Below are positions 33,151 through 41,430 of a DNA stretch of 49,763 nt, piece after piece. The stretch lies in contig JAUWOY010000021.1 in the NCBI GenBank assembly GCA_030611885.1, positions 1-49,763 on the forward strand. The letters run 5' to 3'. The notes below the pieces were generated by a model. It worked only from the letters and a program-made list of their open reading frames with translations. It ran no database searches and was not told where the DNA came from. Position numbers and translations under genes: made by a program. The stretch's first letter is position 1, and each line of letters opens with the position of its first letter. The stretch comes from Chloroflexota bacterium (lineage in GTDB: Bacteria > Chloroflexota > Anaerolineae > VGOG01).

Positions 33151-33162
33151 TCACCTCCCTTC
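33151..33162 (-). promoter_or_regulatory. Ribosome-site-like motif in the dppA1 leader
   Basis: Minus strand AGAAGGGAGGTGAGGG, about 75 nt upstream of the dppA1 start, in addition to the gene's own AAGGAGG. Same motif as in the livK and dppA2 leaders. Confidence 0.4.
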
Positions 33163-33256
33163 TGCTTTGAGCCCTCTCGGAAATGTGTAGTAGCCCATCT
33201 GGAATTCTACGAGCCAGTAATGGGATCCAAGATGAATTGAGTATGATTTACGCTAT

Positions 33257-33285
33257 ATTATACCATACCTCAATGACTAACGCAA
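33257..33285 (-). promoter_or_regulatory. Sigma-70-type promoter for the dpp operon 1
   Basis: Minus strand TTGCGT (33280-33285), 17-bp spacer, TATAAT (33257-33262). Expected start site is near 33250, leaving a leader of about 175 nt. Confidence 0.8.
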
Positions 33286-33305
33286 GACGCTGAATCTGGC
33301 TCGGA

Positions 33306-33345
33306 TAGCAGCGCCTACGCCCAATATTGCATCCCGGCGCTGCTA
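33306..33345 (-). terminator. Hairpin at the mttB7 stop codon
   Basis: Perfect 10-bp stem TAGCAGCGCC / GGCGCTGCTA; one arm includes the TAG stop of mttB7. No U-tract, but it lies exactly at the end of the mttB7-8-9 unit and before the dpp promoter. Confidence 0.5.
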
Positions 33346-34806
33346 GCCATCTGCCTGCGCCAGGATTTCCTGCACCTTCTGTTTCTTATCCGGATCCAAG
33401 GGCCTGGGCTGGTGCTCTTTGATGATCTCTTTGACGCGGGCGCTGAGCCGTTGGCCCAGCGTGGTGGCTCCGGCTTCCAACCATTGCGGCCGCCTCTTGC
33501 GGTCCAAGAGACCGGGGAACCAAAAGTCGCGGAAGCGCTTCAGCGTCTGTTCTGTGTCCAAAAAGTGGCCGCCGGGGCCGACCTTGTCCAGTTCATCCAG
33601 CATCAGCGTATCGTCGCTGACTTCGATCCCCTTCATGATGTGATCGGTCATGGCGACCAACTCATCGGTCAAGACGATCATCTCGTAAGATGTGGTCAGG
33701 CCGCTCTCCATGTAGCCCACGTCGTGGATCAGGTTGGCGCCGCTGAGCTTGGCCATCAACACGGACAGCATGGCCTCCAGGGCAGCTTGCTCGTCCATCA
33801 CCTTGGCGTCGGAGCAGCCAGCATATCCCCAGGTGGGGAGGCCATACCAGCGGCCCAATTCGGCGATGGCGGCTTTAGTAAGCTGAAACTCAGGCGAGGC
33901 GTAGCAGATCTGCGCGGCGCCCATGTCCATGTGATGCAGTCCGGCGCCAAAGACGAAGGGCGCGCCCGGCTGCTTCAGTTGGTGCACCACCAAAGCGCTG
34001 AGGATCTCGGCCAGCGACATCACCAAACCGCTGGCCATGGTGATGGGCGCGGTGCCGCCCATCAGCGGCCCCGGCGAGTGAACCACCGGCAACTGATATT
34101 CGGCCATGAGCAACAGCTTGTCCACCGCCGTCTCCGACTGCTGCAGCGGCGAGCTGGGCTCGGAATAGAGCAAGATGTGCTGCTGCTCCGTCAGTGCTTC
34201 GTAACCGCCCGCCACGGCGGCGGCCATGTCAATGGCGCGCTGGCAACTGGCCTTATCGTCGGTCACGAACACGATGGGTTTGGTGGTGTGCTCCAGCATC
34301 AGCGACATCTGCACGTCGTAGATCAGAGCCGGGACCGCGTCGGATGGAATGCCGATGGACATGACGAAGTGAATGTTGGGCAGGGCGTCGCACAGGCGAT
34401 AGCCGTTGATGAGGTCCGCCTGGGTGAACTCGCGATGCTCACCTGCCCCCCCTTCTTCCCCCCCAACTTTGGGGGGGATAAAGTTCAGACAATCGGAACC
34501 GGTGCCAAAGTAGACTTTAGTCCCCTCCAGAAACATGGCTGGCTCGCCGTCCCGGTCGCACATGACGATCCGGCCTGGGGGCGAGGCCACCGCATCCTCC
34601 ACCAGCCGGGCCGGGAACTTGACCAGGTTGCCGTCGGAGACAAAGGCGCCGGCCTCCTTCAGCATGTCCAGAGCTTGCTGGTGATGGAATCGAATCCCCG
34701 TGCGCCTCAGCACCTCCAGAGCAGCCAGGTGAAGATCCTGGAGTTGCGTCTCAGATAGCACGGCAAACTGGGGCGATGGGAAAATGATAGAATTGGCTGT
34801 TTTCAT
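33343..34806 (-). CDS. MttB-family methyltransferase, paralogue 7
   Basis: A 487-aa MttB-superfamily protein without in-frame amber, starting MKTANSIIFPSPQFAVLS. Motifs: YFGTGSDCLNF, PGPLMGGTAP, the central WGYAGCSDAKVMDEQAA, LIHDVGYMESG, KVGPGGHFLDTEQT. Close in style to paralogue 5. After DCLNFIPPK there are about seven extra residues (GGEEGGAG) relative to paralogue 5, coded by a C-tract/G-tract palindrome (34446-34480). It is the last gene of the unit corrinoid protein 3, mttB9, mttB8, mttB7. Confidence 0.88.
   Translation of the reverse strand: MKTANSIIFPSPQFAVLSETQLQDLHLAALEVLRRTGIRFHHQQALDMLKEAGAFVSDGNLVKFPARLVEDAVASPPGRIVMCDRDGEPAMFLEGTKVYFGTGSDCLNFIPPKVGGEEGGAGEHREFTQADLINGYRLCDALPNIHFVMSIGIPSDAVPALIYDVQMSLMLEHTTKPIVFVTDDKASCQRAIDMAAAVAGGYEALTEQQHILLYSEPSSPLQQSETAVDKLLLMAEYQLPVVHSPGPLMGGTAPITMASGLVMSLAEILSALVVHQLKQPGAPFVFGAGLHHMDMGAAQICYASPEFQLTKAAIAELGRWYGLPTWGYAGCSDAKVMDEQAALEAMLSVLMAKLSGANLIHDVGYMESGLTTSYEMIVLTDELVAMTDHIMKGIEVSDDTLMLDELDKVGPGGHFLDTEQTLKRFRDFWFPGLLDRKRRPQWLEAGATTLGQRLSARVKEIIKEHQPRPLDPDKKQKVQEILAQADG
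34446..34480. repeat. C-tract/G-tract palindrome inside the mttB7 gene
   Basis: Plus strand CCCCCCAACTTTGGGGGGG with a further CCCCCC run upstream. It codes for the small extra loop in paralogue 7 and looks like a palindromic repeat captured in frame. Confidence 0.65.
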
Positions 34807-34834
34807 GGTTTCTCCTTCTCTTCACTCCTCACAA

Positions 34835-34871
34835 AACAACCCGCTCGCAGGTTGCACCTACGGGCGGGTTG
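34835..34871 (-). terminator. Hairpin between mttB8 and mttB7
   Basis: Stem ACAACCCGC / GCGGGTTGT with an inner AGGT/ACCT pair; on the minus strand it is followed by TTTTG. It may reduce read-through into mttB7 or be another small palindromic repeat. Confidence 0.5.
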
Positions 34872-34877
34872 TGATGT

Positions 34878-36329
34878 TCATCTCTCTTTAGCCTCTCGCT
34901 CCTTCAGCACCTCCGCAATCACTTCCTCCGCCGCCTCGGGCAGAGGGGGCACTTCGTGCTCGGCCAGGATTTGGCGAGCGCGCTCGTTGGCGCGGGTGGT
35001 CATGTCCTGGCGGCCCTTTTGCACCCAGCGATCGTAGCGCATGCGGTCTATCAGCTCTGGCCGCCACTGGGCCCACCTCCAGTTGTCCAGCGTGTGATCG
35101 TCGGCCAGGAAGCCGCCGCCGGGCTTGGCGCGATGGATGGTCTCGCGGGCCAGGGTGCGCTGGCTGACCTCCACGCCGCCCATGACGTAGCGCACGTCGC
35201 GGATGATCTCGTCGGCCACCACCAGCATCTCCATCGAAGAGGTGGTGCCGTACTCGATGTAGCCTACGTCGTGCACCAGATTGCAGCGGGTCAGGAAGGC
35301 GGCCATGATCGAGATCGCCGCCTCGAGGCCGGCCTGGGCGTCCACCACCTTGCTGTCGGTGGCGCCAGCGGCTCCCCACACCGGCAGATCATACCAGCGG
35401 CCGATGTCGGTCCAGGCTAGCATACCCATCGCCCACTCAGGAGCGCCGTAGCTGACGATGGCCGATTTCATATCCAACGCAGCGGTGTTCATGCCGTACA
35501 GGAAGGGCGTGCCTGGTCGCACCAACTGGCTTAGCACCAAGCCGGCCAGACACTCGGCGTTGCCCAGGGCTAGTGCTCCGGCCAGGGTGATCGGTCCCCC
35601 GCCGCCGGTGTTGGGCGAGGGCGGATAGGTAACAGGGAGGCCCTTCTCGGCGCAGAACAGCAGCTTGTCCACCGACTCGTCGTTGTAAAGCAGGGGGGAG
35701 ATGGGCTCGGCGTAGTGCAGCAGGAAGGGCTTTTCGCGCAGCTCGTCCTCGCCGCCAGCCACCGCGCAGGCAATGCGATAGATGTCTTCCATGTCGGCGC
35801 GGTCGTTGGCCGTGTAGACGTTAGGCTTGACCGAGCCTCGGATCATGCCGATGAATTCGTGGAGAAAGACGTCCATCGCTGGCACGTCGGAGGGATTGCC
35901 CATGGACATGACGAAATCCATCTGCTCCAGACCGTCACACAGATGGGCGATGCGCTGGACGTCTTCGGCGGTAGCCTTGCGCCGCTGGCCGGTCTCCACA
36001 TCCATGGTAAAGATGCAGTCGGAGCCGGAGCCAAAGAACACCTTGCCCGCCTCCAGGGGCATGGTCAGCTCGCCCAGCCGGTTGTGCATGGGGATGCGAG
36101 ATGGGGCCGAGGCAATGGCGTCCATCACCAGGAGCGGGGGGATCTTGATGCGTTCTCCGGATTCCCAGGCTCCCGCCTCAAGAAGCAACTGACGTCCAGC
36201 CTCGTTCTTCATCACGATGCCCGTTCGAGACAGAATGTCCAGGCTGGTGTTATGGATCTCTTGAATCTGTTCGTCGGACAGCATCCGGATAGTGGGATGC
36301 AGGGTTTCGATAGGAATTTGTTCAGTCAA
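34878..36329 (-). CDS. MttB-family methyltransferase, paralogue 8 (TTG start)
   Basis: A 483-aa MttB-superfamily protein without in-frame amber. I start at TTG 36329 (LTEQIPIETLHPTIRML), with AGAGGAG 7 nt upstream; an ATG farther up lies in repeat DNA. Motifs: FFGSGSDCIF, YPPSPNTGGGGP, the central WGAAGATDSKVVDAQAG, LVHDVGYIEYG. The C-terminal motif is RAKPGGGFLADDHT, where the others have K/RVGPGG, and the following residues are tryptophan-rich. It is the most diverged copy at that site, so substrate or even activity may differ. Confidence 0.86.
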   Translation of the reverse strand: MTEQIPIETLHPTIRMLSDEQIQEIHNTSLDILSRTGIVMKNEAGRQLLLEAGAWESGERIKIPPLLVMDAIASAPSRIPMHNRLGELTMPLEAGKVFFGSGSDCIFTMDVETGQRRKATAEDVQRIAHLCDGLEQMDFVMSMGNPSDVPAMDVFLHEFIGMIRGSVKPNVYTANDRADMEDIYRIACAVAGGEDELREKPFLLHYAEPISPLLYNDESVDKLLFCAEKGLPVTYPPSPNTGGGGPITLAGALALGNAECLAGLVLSQLVRPGTPFLYGMNTAALDMKSAIVSYGAPEWAMGMLAWTDIGRWYDLPVWGAAGATDSKVVDAQAGLEAAISIMAAFLTRCNLVHDVGYIEYGTTSSMEMLVVADEIIRDVRYVMGGVEVSQRTLARETIHRAKPGGGFLADDHTLDNWRWAQWRPELIDRMRYDRWVQKGRQDMTTRANERARQILAEHEVPPLPEAAEEVIAEVLKEREAKER

Positions 36330-36375
36330 AGGTCGAACTCCTCTCTTCAGATTTGAGTGCGTCTCATTTCGGTTG

Positions 36376-36490
36376 AGGTTAGACTTCGGAAGTCTCCCGC
36401 CAAGGATTTTGAGAGCAAAAGCGACTTGAAATCGCCTCAAAAGCCACTGGACAGAGCACCTTCGAGACTTCCGAAGTCTTGTCTAACTCA
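36376..36490. repeat. Composite palindromic element with AGACTTCGGAAGTCT ends
   Basis: Outer arms are the 15-bp palindromes AGACTTCGGAAGTCT (36381-36395) and AGACTTCCGAAGTCT (about 36465-36480), each extended by GTTAG/CTAAC-like bases. Inside are further arms TTTTGAG/CTCAAAA and GCGA/TCGC. It lies between mttB9 and mttB8 and looks like a small MITE-like element. No gene is seen in 36330-36505. Confidence 0.7.
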
Positions 36491-36505
36491 TTTGAAACAC
36501 ACCCT

Positions 36506-37963
36506 TCAGATTTTCAAGTCGAACCGTCCGCGAATCCAGTTTTCCACGTCCGGATCCAACGGCTCTGGCTGGTGATTGGCCAGGATGTCGCGGGCGATCT
36601 GCCTGGCTCGTTCCTGGGCATCCAGGGCGCCGTCCTGCTGCCACATATCCCGCCCCTGCCGATCCACCACGTCCGAGGGATAGTAGAACTCGGAGCGCAT
36701 GTGGCGGAGGGTATGCTTGGCCATCAGGTAATGGCCGCCTGGCCCCACTTCGTCGATCACGTCCAGGGCCAGCGTCTCGTCGTTCACTTCGATGCCGCGC
36801 ACCACGCGCATGACCATGCCCAGGATGTCGTTGTCAATGACGAATTGCTCGGCGGCGACGGAACTCATGTTCTCCAGCATCCCGGCTGCGTGGTGGATAA
36901 AGTTGCTCCCGGCCAGGGCAGCCAGCACCGCGCTCATAGCCTTCTCGAATCCAGCCTGAACATCGGGGAGCTTGGCGTCGGTCATGCCCGCCGAGTTGTA
37001 GAGGGGCAGGCGGTAGAACTGGCCCATCTGGGCCATGGCCGCGTTGGTCAGGCCGAACTCGGCCGAGCCGCCCAGGTAGCGACCGGTCTTCATGTCCGCC
37101 GTGGCCGGGATCGGGCCGATGAGCAGCGGCGCGCCCCGTTGGGCCAACTGGGTCAGCACCACGCCCGAAAGCTGCTCGGCGGTGAGCTGAGCCAGCATCC
37201 CGGCCAGCGTCACCGGCGCGGTGGAGCCAGCCATCGGCGCGGCCGAGAGCACCACCGGGATGCGCTGGCGGCAGGTCTCGATGAGCAGGGTAGTAACATC
37301 GGTGGCGAACTTGAGGGGGCTGACCATCCAACAGGTGATGAAAGAAACGATGGGGCGTTCGCGCAATGCGTCAGCCCCACCCATGATCCTCTCGCACATC
37401 TCGACCGTGTCGCGGATGCCCTGCACACTGTACACGCCGGACTGGACGTGTTTGGTGGTATTAGCCAGGCCGGCATAGTACTGGTTGATGTCCACGTTCT
37501 CTTTGCCCATGTCGGTGGGATAGACCGGCACCAGGTAAAAGTGAATGTTATCCAGCGCATCCACCAGCCGGGCCAGCTCGGCCACGTCGCGCAGCACTGC
37601 TGGATGCGGCTGGCCGGTCTCCAGGTCGAGGACGGTCAACGCCGCGCCGCCCGTGCCGATGTGGACTCGCGCGCCTTCCAGCTCCAGGTCCCATTTCGGA
37701 TCGCGCCCGGCCAGCACCACCCGCGAAGGGGCCCAGTCCACCGCGTCTTCGACCAGCGAACGGGGCAATCGCACGCGGTCGTCAGTTACGTCCGCTCCGG
37801 CTTCCTGGAACAGCCGCCGCGCCTCGGGTTCCTCGACCTGCACGCCAGTGCGCTCCAGAACGCTCAACGCCGCTTCGTGGATGCGTTGCACCTGTTCGTC
37901 GGTCAGAGGTTTGTACTGGCCGCCGACCAGGCCCTTGACAGGTTGTCGTTTCCTCGCCATCAT
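36506..37963 (-). CDS. MttB-family methyltransferase, paralogue 9
   Basis: A 485-aa MttB-superfamily protein without in-frame amber. The second Met (37960, MARKRQPVKG) has the better spacing from GAGGAGG. Motifs: the glycine site reads HIGTGGAALT rather than YFGTGSDCP, SAAPMAGSTAP, the central YNSAGMTDAKLPDVQAG, FIHHAAGMLENM in place of LIHDVGYLESG, EVGPGGHYLMAKHT. Shares LPDVQAG/HSPDAQAG-type features and the HHAAG/LHAAG region with paralogue 3, so the two may form a branch. It follows corrinoid protein 3 by 11 bp. Confidence 0.87.
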   Translation of the reverse strand: MMARKRQPVKGLVGGQYKPLTDEQVQRIHEAALSVLERTGVQVEEPEARRLFQEAGADVTDDRVRLPRSLVEDAVDWAPSRVVLAGRDPKWDLELEGARVHIGTGGAALTVLDLETGQPHPAVLRDVAELARLVDALDNIHFYLVPVYPTDMGKENVDINQYYAGLANTTKHVQSGVYSVQGIRDTVEMCERIMGGADALRERPIVSFITCWMVSPLKFATDVTTLLIETCRQRIPVVLSAAPMAGSTAPVTLAGMLAQLTAEQLSGVVLTQLAQRGAPLLIGPIPATADMKTGRYLGGSAEFGLTNAAMAQMGQFYRLPLYNSAGMTDAKLPDVQAGFEKAMSAVLAALAGSNFIHHAAGMLENMSSVAAEQFVIDNDILGMVMRVVRGIEVNDETLALDVIDEVGPGGHYLMAKHTLRHMRSEFYYPSDVVDRQGRDMWQQDGALDAQERARQIARDILANHQPEPLDPDVENWIRGRFDLKI

Positions 37964-37974
37964 GCCTCCTCGAA

Positions 37975-38619
37975 TCAGGCCGTCAGATCACGGGCCACAT
38001 CCACGGCGCTGGCCGCATCGGGCGCGTAGGCGTCGGCCCCGATCTGCTCGGCGAAGGCTGCCGTCAACGGCGCGCCGCCGACCATGATCTTGACCGTGTC
38101 ACGCAGTCCTGCCTCCTCCAGCCCCTCGATGGTCGCTTTCATCCCCGGCATGGTCGTGGTCAGCAGTGCCGACATGCCCAGGAGCTGCGGTTGATGCTCT
38201 CGCACGGCGGCCACGAAGGCGTCGGGCCTGACGTCGGTCCCCAGGTCAACCGTCTCGAAACCCGCCCCCTCCAGCATCATCTTGACCAGGTTCTTGCCGA
38301 TGTCGTGCAGGTCGCCCTGCACCGTGCCGATGACGTACTTGCCAGCCGTGGGCACATCGCTTTCGGCCAGCAGCGGGCGTAAGATGTTCATGCCAGCGTG
38401 CATGGCCCGGGCAGCGATGAGCACCTCAGGCACAAACAGGTCGCCAGCCTTGAAGTCCTTGCCCACCTCGTCCATGCCGGCGATGAGGCCGCCGTTGAGG
38501 ACCTCAGCCGGCGACATCTCCTGATCCAGCGCCTGCTGAACCAGGTCAACAACGACTTCGTCCTCGCCCTGGTACAGGTTAGAGGCGATCTGTTCCAGGA
38601 TGTTTGACCTAGCATACAT
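37975..38619 (-). CDS. Corrinoid protein (MttC/MtbC-like), copy 3
   Basis: A 214-aa cap plus B12-domain protein. B12 motif D103-L-H105-D-I-G108, with H105 the predicted cobalt ligand, then MSALLTTTM and VGGAPL. Start MYARSNIL (38619). It is the first gene of its unit, under the promoter at 38731-38759, followed directly by mttB9, then mttB8 and mttB7; it probably serves all three. Confidence 0.93.
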   Translation of the reverse strand: MYARSNILEQIASNLYQGEDEVVVDLVQQALDQEMSPAEVLNGGLIAGMDEVGKDFKAGDLFVPEVLIAARAMHAGMNILRPLLAESDVPTAGKYVIGTVQGDLHDIGKNLVKMMLEGAGFETVDLGTDVRPDAFVAAVREHQPQLLGMSALLTTTMPGMKATIEGLEEAGLRDTVKIMVGGAPLTAAFAEQIGADAYAPDAASAVDVARDLTA

Positions 38620-38666
38620 GTTTTGACTCCTTTGGGGTAATTTTGAGGCTATAACGATCACGGCAA

Positions 38667-38689
38667 GCGTCTCGACTACGCCGAGACGT
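38667..38689 (-). other. Leader hairpin upstream of corrinoid protein 3
   Basis: CGTCTCG / CGAGACG stem with a 7-nt loop in the 5' leader of the mttB7-8-9 unit; ATCTA...TAGAT (38701-38718) lies nearer the promoter. Role unknown. Confidence 0.35.
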
Positions 38690-38730
38690 TCACCGCAATC
38701 ATCTAAACCTTTCTAGATTTGAGCAGGCTT

Positions 38731-38759
38731 ATTATATCGCCCTATTCCCACTCTGTCAA
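38731..38759 (-). promoter_or_regulatory. Consensus sigma-70-type promoter for corrinoid protein 3 and mttB9-8-7
   Basis: Minus strand TTGACA (38754-38759), 17-bp spacer, TATAAT (38731-38736). It begins 8 bp past the M20 gene stop and gives a leader of about 105 nt. Confidence 0.85.
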
Positions 38760-38766
38760 ATGGCGA

Positions 38767-39954
38767 TCAGCCGAAACGAGTCTGGTGCTCTTCCCAGGCT
38801 GCATCCACCAGGTCTGGGTTGGAGAAGAGGTCAACAGCCGTCATCGCCAGCGCTTTGGCCGCGTCCAGCAGGCCGGCGTGGCCCTCTGGGGAAGCTGAGG
38901 CGGCGCGGAACTCCGGCGAGTGGCCCGCTACCTCCTCAGGCGCGATGGTGATGTAGGAATGTAAAGCCGGGACGATGTGGCTGACGTTGCCCATGTCGGT
39001 GGAGCCCATGCGCCCGCTGGATGGTGGCAACTGCACCTCTCGGCCCAGCGTGGTCAGATTGGCGTCGAAGAGATCGGCCAGGACGGAGCTGGGAGCCATG
39101 TTGGCGTAGTACTTCTCAGGGCGCGTTAGCCTGACCTCGGCGCCAGCAGCCAGAGCCCCCGCCCGCGCACAATCCTCCACCTTGTCCAGCATAGCCAGCG
39201 CGTGGTCCTTTTCCGCCGCTCGCACCAGGAACTCGGCCGCGGTGTAATCGGGGATGATGTTGGGGGCCGAACCGCCGTGGGTGATGATGCCGTGGATGCG
39301 GATGTCGTCGGCCAGTTGCTGGCGCAGGGCGCTGATGTTGTTGTAGGTCAAGATGCAAGCGTCGAGGGCGTTGATCCCTTTGTCCGGCGAGCCAGCGGCG
39401 TGGGCAGCCTGGCCGAAGAATTCCATCTTCAGCTCGTAGCAGGCCAGCGAGGTGCGCCGGCTCATGGTGCGCGTGGAGGGATGAACCATCATGGCCACAT
39501 CCACGTCGTCGAAGACGCCGGCCTCGACCATGATTATCTTGCCCCCACCACCCTCTTCGGCCGGAGTGCCGATGACCTGGATAGTGCCGGGAATCTCGTC
39601 GAGTACGGATTGCACAGCGAGGGCCGCGCCCACTGAGGACGTGCCGATGATATTGTGGCCGCAGGCGTGCCCCAGGTCGGCCAGAGCGTCGTACTCGGCC
39701 AGGAGTGCCACGATGGGCCTGTCCCCTTTCTGGCTGGTGTACGAGGCAACGAAGGCGGTCTCCAGTCCAGCTACGCCGCGCTGCACCGTGAATCCCTCTC
39801 GCTCCAGGACAGAGGTCAAGAGTGCCGCGGCCTCGAACTCCTGAAAAGCGAGCTCCGGTTTGGCGTGAATCGTGTCCGAGGTGCGGATCAATTCCTCGCG
39901 CCGGGTGTCTACCTCGTCTACAATGCGCTGTTTCAGTTCGTCAATGTTGCTCAT
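38767..39954 (-). CDS. M20-family metallo-amidohydrolase (AbgB/HipO-like)
   Basis: A 395-aa M20D-type zinc hydrolase. Metal-site motifs: GHACGHNIIG, the catalytic PAEEGGGGK, MMVHPSTRT, and a C-terminal H in GNVSHIVPALH. It removes acyl or aminobenzoyl groups from amino acids or small peptides in the cytoplasm. Start MSNIDELKQ (39954). It lies downstream of the LysA-like and OCD-like genes in the same direction, so the three may form an amino-acid module. Confidence 0.9.
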   Translation of the reverse strand: MSNIDELKQRIVDEVDTRREELIRTSDTIHAKPELAFQEFEAAALLTSVLEREGFTVQRGVAGLETAFVASYTSQKGDRPIVALLAEYDALADLGHACGHNIIGTSSVGAALAVQSVLDEIPGTIQVIGTPAEEGGGGKIIMVEAGVFDDVDVAMMVHPSTRTMSRRTSLACYELKMEFFGQAAHAAGSPDKGINALDACILTYNNISALRQQLADDIRIHGIITHGGSAPNIIPDYTAAEFLVRAAEKDHALAMLDKVEDCARAGALAAGAEVRLTRPEKYYANMAPSSVLADLFDANLTTLGREVQLPPSSGRMGSTDMGNVSHIVPALHSYITIAPEEVAGHSPEFRAASASPEGHAGLLDAAKALAMTAVDLFSNPDLVDAAWEEHQTRFG

Positions 39955-39973
39955 AGTTTCTCTCCTTGACAAA

Positions 39974-40034
39974 AGATATTTGGGTATTGGATATTGGCTA
40001 TTTTCTCGGTTGCGAAATCAGGGCGAGGACGCCC
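39974..40034. repeat. Heptad spacer plus GCGAAATC-GGCGAGGACGCC repeat
   Basis: GGGTATT, GGATATT, GGCTATT (39981-40002) with a 7-nt step, followed by GCGAAATCAGGGCGAGGAC (40012). A near-copy (20 of 22 positions) of the latter is at 49597-49618, also intergenic; GGCG-AGGA-CGCC can form a small hairpin. Confidence 0.55.
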
Positions 40035-40098
40035 CGCCGTAGCGGGGGAAACAAAGGCCTTGCTCCTGATTCGTTTGATTCTGAATTCGTTGTAGTGT

Positions 40099-41421
40099 TC
40101 AACCAGCCAGCGGCAGATCGCGGGCTGTCAGGTCTTGAAAGGTCTCTCTTCGCTGGATGAGGGCGGCTTGTCCATCTCTCACCAGAACCACTGCCGGACG
40201 TGGGACAAGATTATAGTTGCTGGCCAAAGGCAAACAGTATGCCCCTACCCTCGGCACGGCCAACAGATCGCCCGCCGCCAGGCGGGGCAGAGCGATGTCG
40301 CGGATGAGCACATCCCCCGATTCGCAGAACCTCCCAGCCACGGTCACTGTCTCCTCGGCCGGCAGGTTGGCCTTCTCCACGACCAGGGCCGTGTAACGAG
40401 CACCGTAGAGGGCCGGGCGAATGTTATCCGCCATGCCGCCGTCCACGGAGACGTAGGTGCGCACGCCAGGAATCTCCTTGCGCGCACCGACGCGATAGAG
40501 CGCGACTCCCGCCGGGGCAACGATGGAGCGACCCGGCTCGATCACCAGCGTGGGCAGAGCCAGCCCGTGGCGGCCACATTCTTCAACCACCGCCTGACCC
40601 ACGGCCTGCACGTATCGGTTCACTGGTGCGGGAGGGTCCGCTTCGTGATGGGGCACCCCCCATCCCCCGCCAGGGCTCAACTCGCGCAACTCGAAGCCAT
40701 GACGCTCTCTCATCGCCGCCGCGAAGTCCACCAGGAGGGCGACGGCCTCGGCAAAAGGCTCCAGGTCGAAAATCTGGGAGCCGATATGGGCGTGCAGGCC
40801 GACGAGTTCCAGATGAGGACTGGCCACGGCGCAAGCCAGGGCGCGCTCGGCAGCGTCCGTTTCCAGCGGGAAGCCGAACTTCGAGTCGAGCAGCCCGGTC
40901 TTGCGATAGCGGTGGGTGTGGACATCAATGCCCGGCGAGAGGCGCAGCCAGATGGGCACCCGAACCCGCCGCTCGGCGGCCAACCGCTCCAGCACGTCCA
41001 GCTCGTGGAAATTGTCCACCACGATGCGCCCCACGCCCTCATCCAGGGCCAGGGCCAACTCTGCCGGCGTCTTGTTGTTGCCGTGGAAGTGAATCCGCTC
41101 TGCCGGGAAACCCGCCTGCCGGGCCACGTAAAGCTCGCCGCCCGAGACAACGTCCAGGCTCAGCCCCTCCTGAGCGAAGAGTTGGGCCAGAGCCAGGTTG
41201 AGGTACGCTTTGCTGGCATAAGCCACCTGAGCGGGGCCTGGGTAGTGTTGCGCCAGGGCCTGCCGATATTCTCGACAGCGGGTGCGGAGGGTCGCTTCAT
41301 CGAAGACGTAGAGAGGCGTGCCGAATTCACGGGCCAGAGACGAAGCCAGACATCCCCCCAGCCAGAGTCCCCCCTTATCATCCAAGCGAGTGTCCAGAGG
41401 AAAGAGCGATAGCGTTTCCAT
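40099..41421 (-). CDS. lysA: Diaminopimelate decarboxylase
   Basis: A 440-aa fold-III PLP decarboxylase. The PLP lysine is K71 in AYASKAY; other marks are SPGGGWG, EPGRSIVAPAG, SVDGGMADNIRPALYGARY and the active-site CESGD. It converts meso-diaminopimelate to lysine. The protein is complete and normal in length. It is 10 bp after the OCD-like gene and 144 bp before the M20 gene. A degradative role on a related diamino acid is possible given these neighbours, but the motifs fit LysA. Confidence 0.9.
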   Translation of the reverse strand: METLSLFPLDTRLDDKGGLWLGGCLASSLAREFGTPLYVFDEATLRTRCREYRQALAQHYPGPAQVAYASKAYLNLALAQLFAQEGLSLDVVSGGELYVARQAGFPAERIHFHGNNKTPAELALALDEGVGRIVVDNFHELDVLERLAAERRVRVPIWLRLSPGIDVHTHRYRKTGLLDSKFGFPLETDAAERALACAVASPHLELVGLHAHIGSQIFDLEPFAEAVALLVDFAAAMRERHGFELRELSPGGGWGVPHHEADPPAPVNRYVQAVGQAVVEECGRHGLALPTLVIEPGRSIVAPAGVALYRVGARKEIPGVRTYVSVDGGMADNIRPALYGARYTALVVEKANLPAEETVTVAGRFCESGDVLIRDIALPRLAAGDLLAVPRVGAYCLPLASNYNLVPRPAVVLVRDGQAALIQRRETFQDLTARDLPLAG

Positions 41422-41430
41422 AATTATGAC

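Noticed and set aside
3566-37963. Pyrrolysine (amber) codons in the mttB genes
   Set aside because: All nine frames run uninterrupted across the central region, and no pylT-like tRNA or pyl genes are seen in the window.
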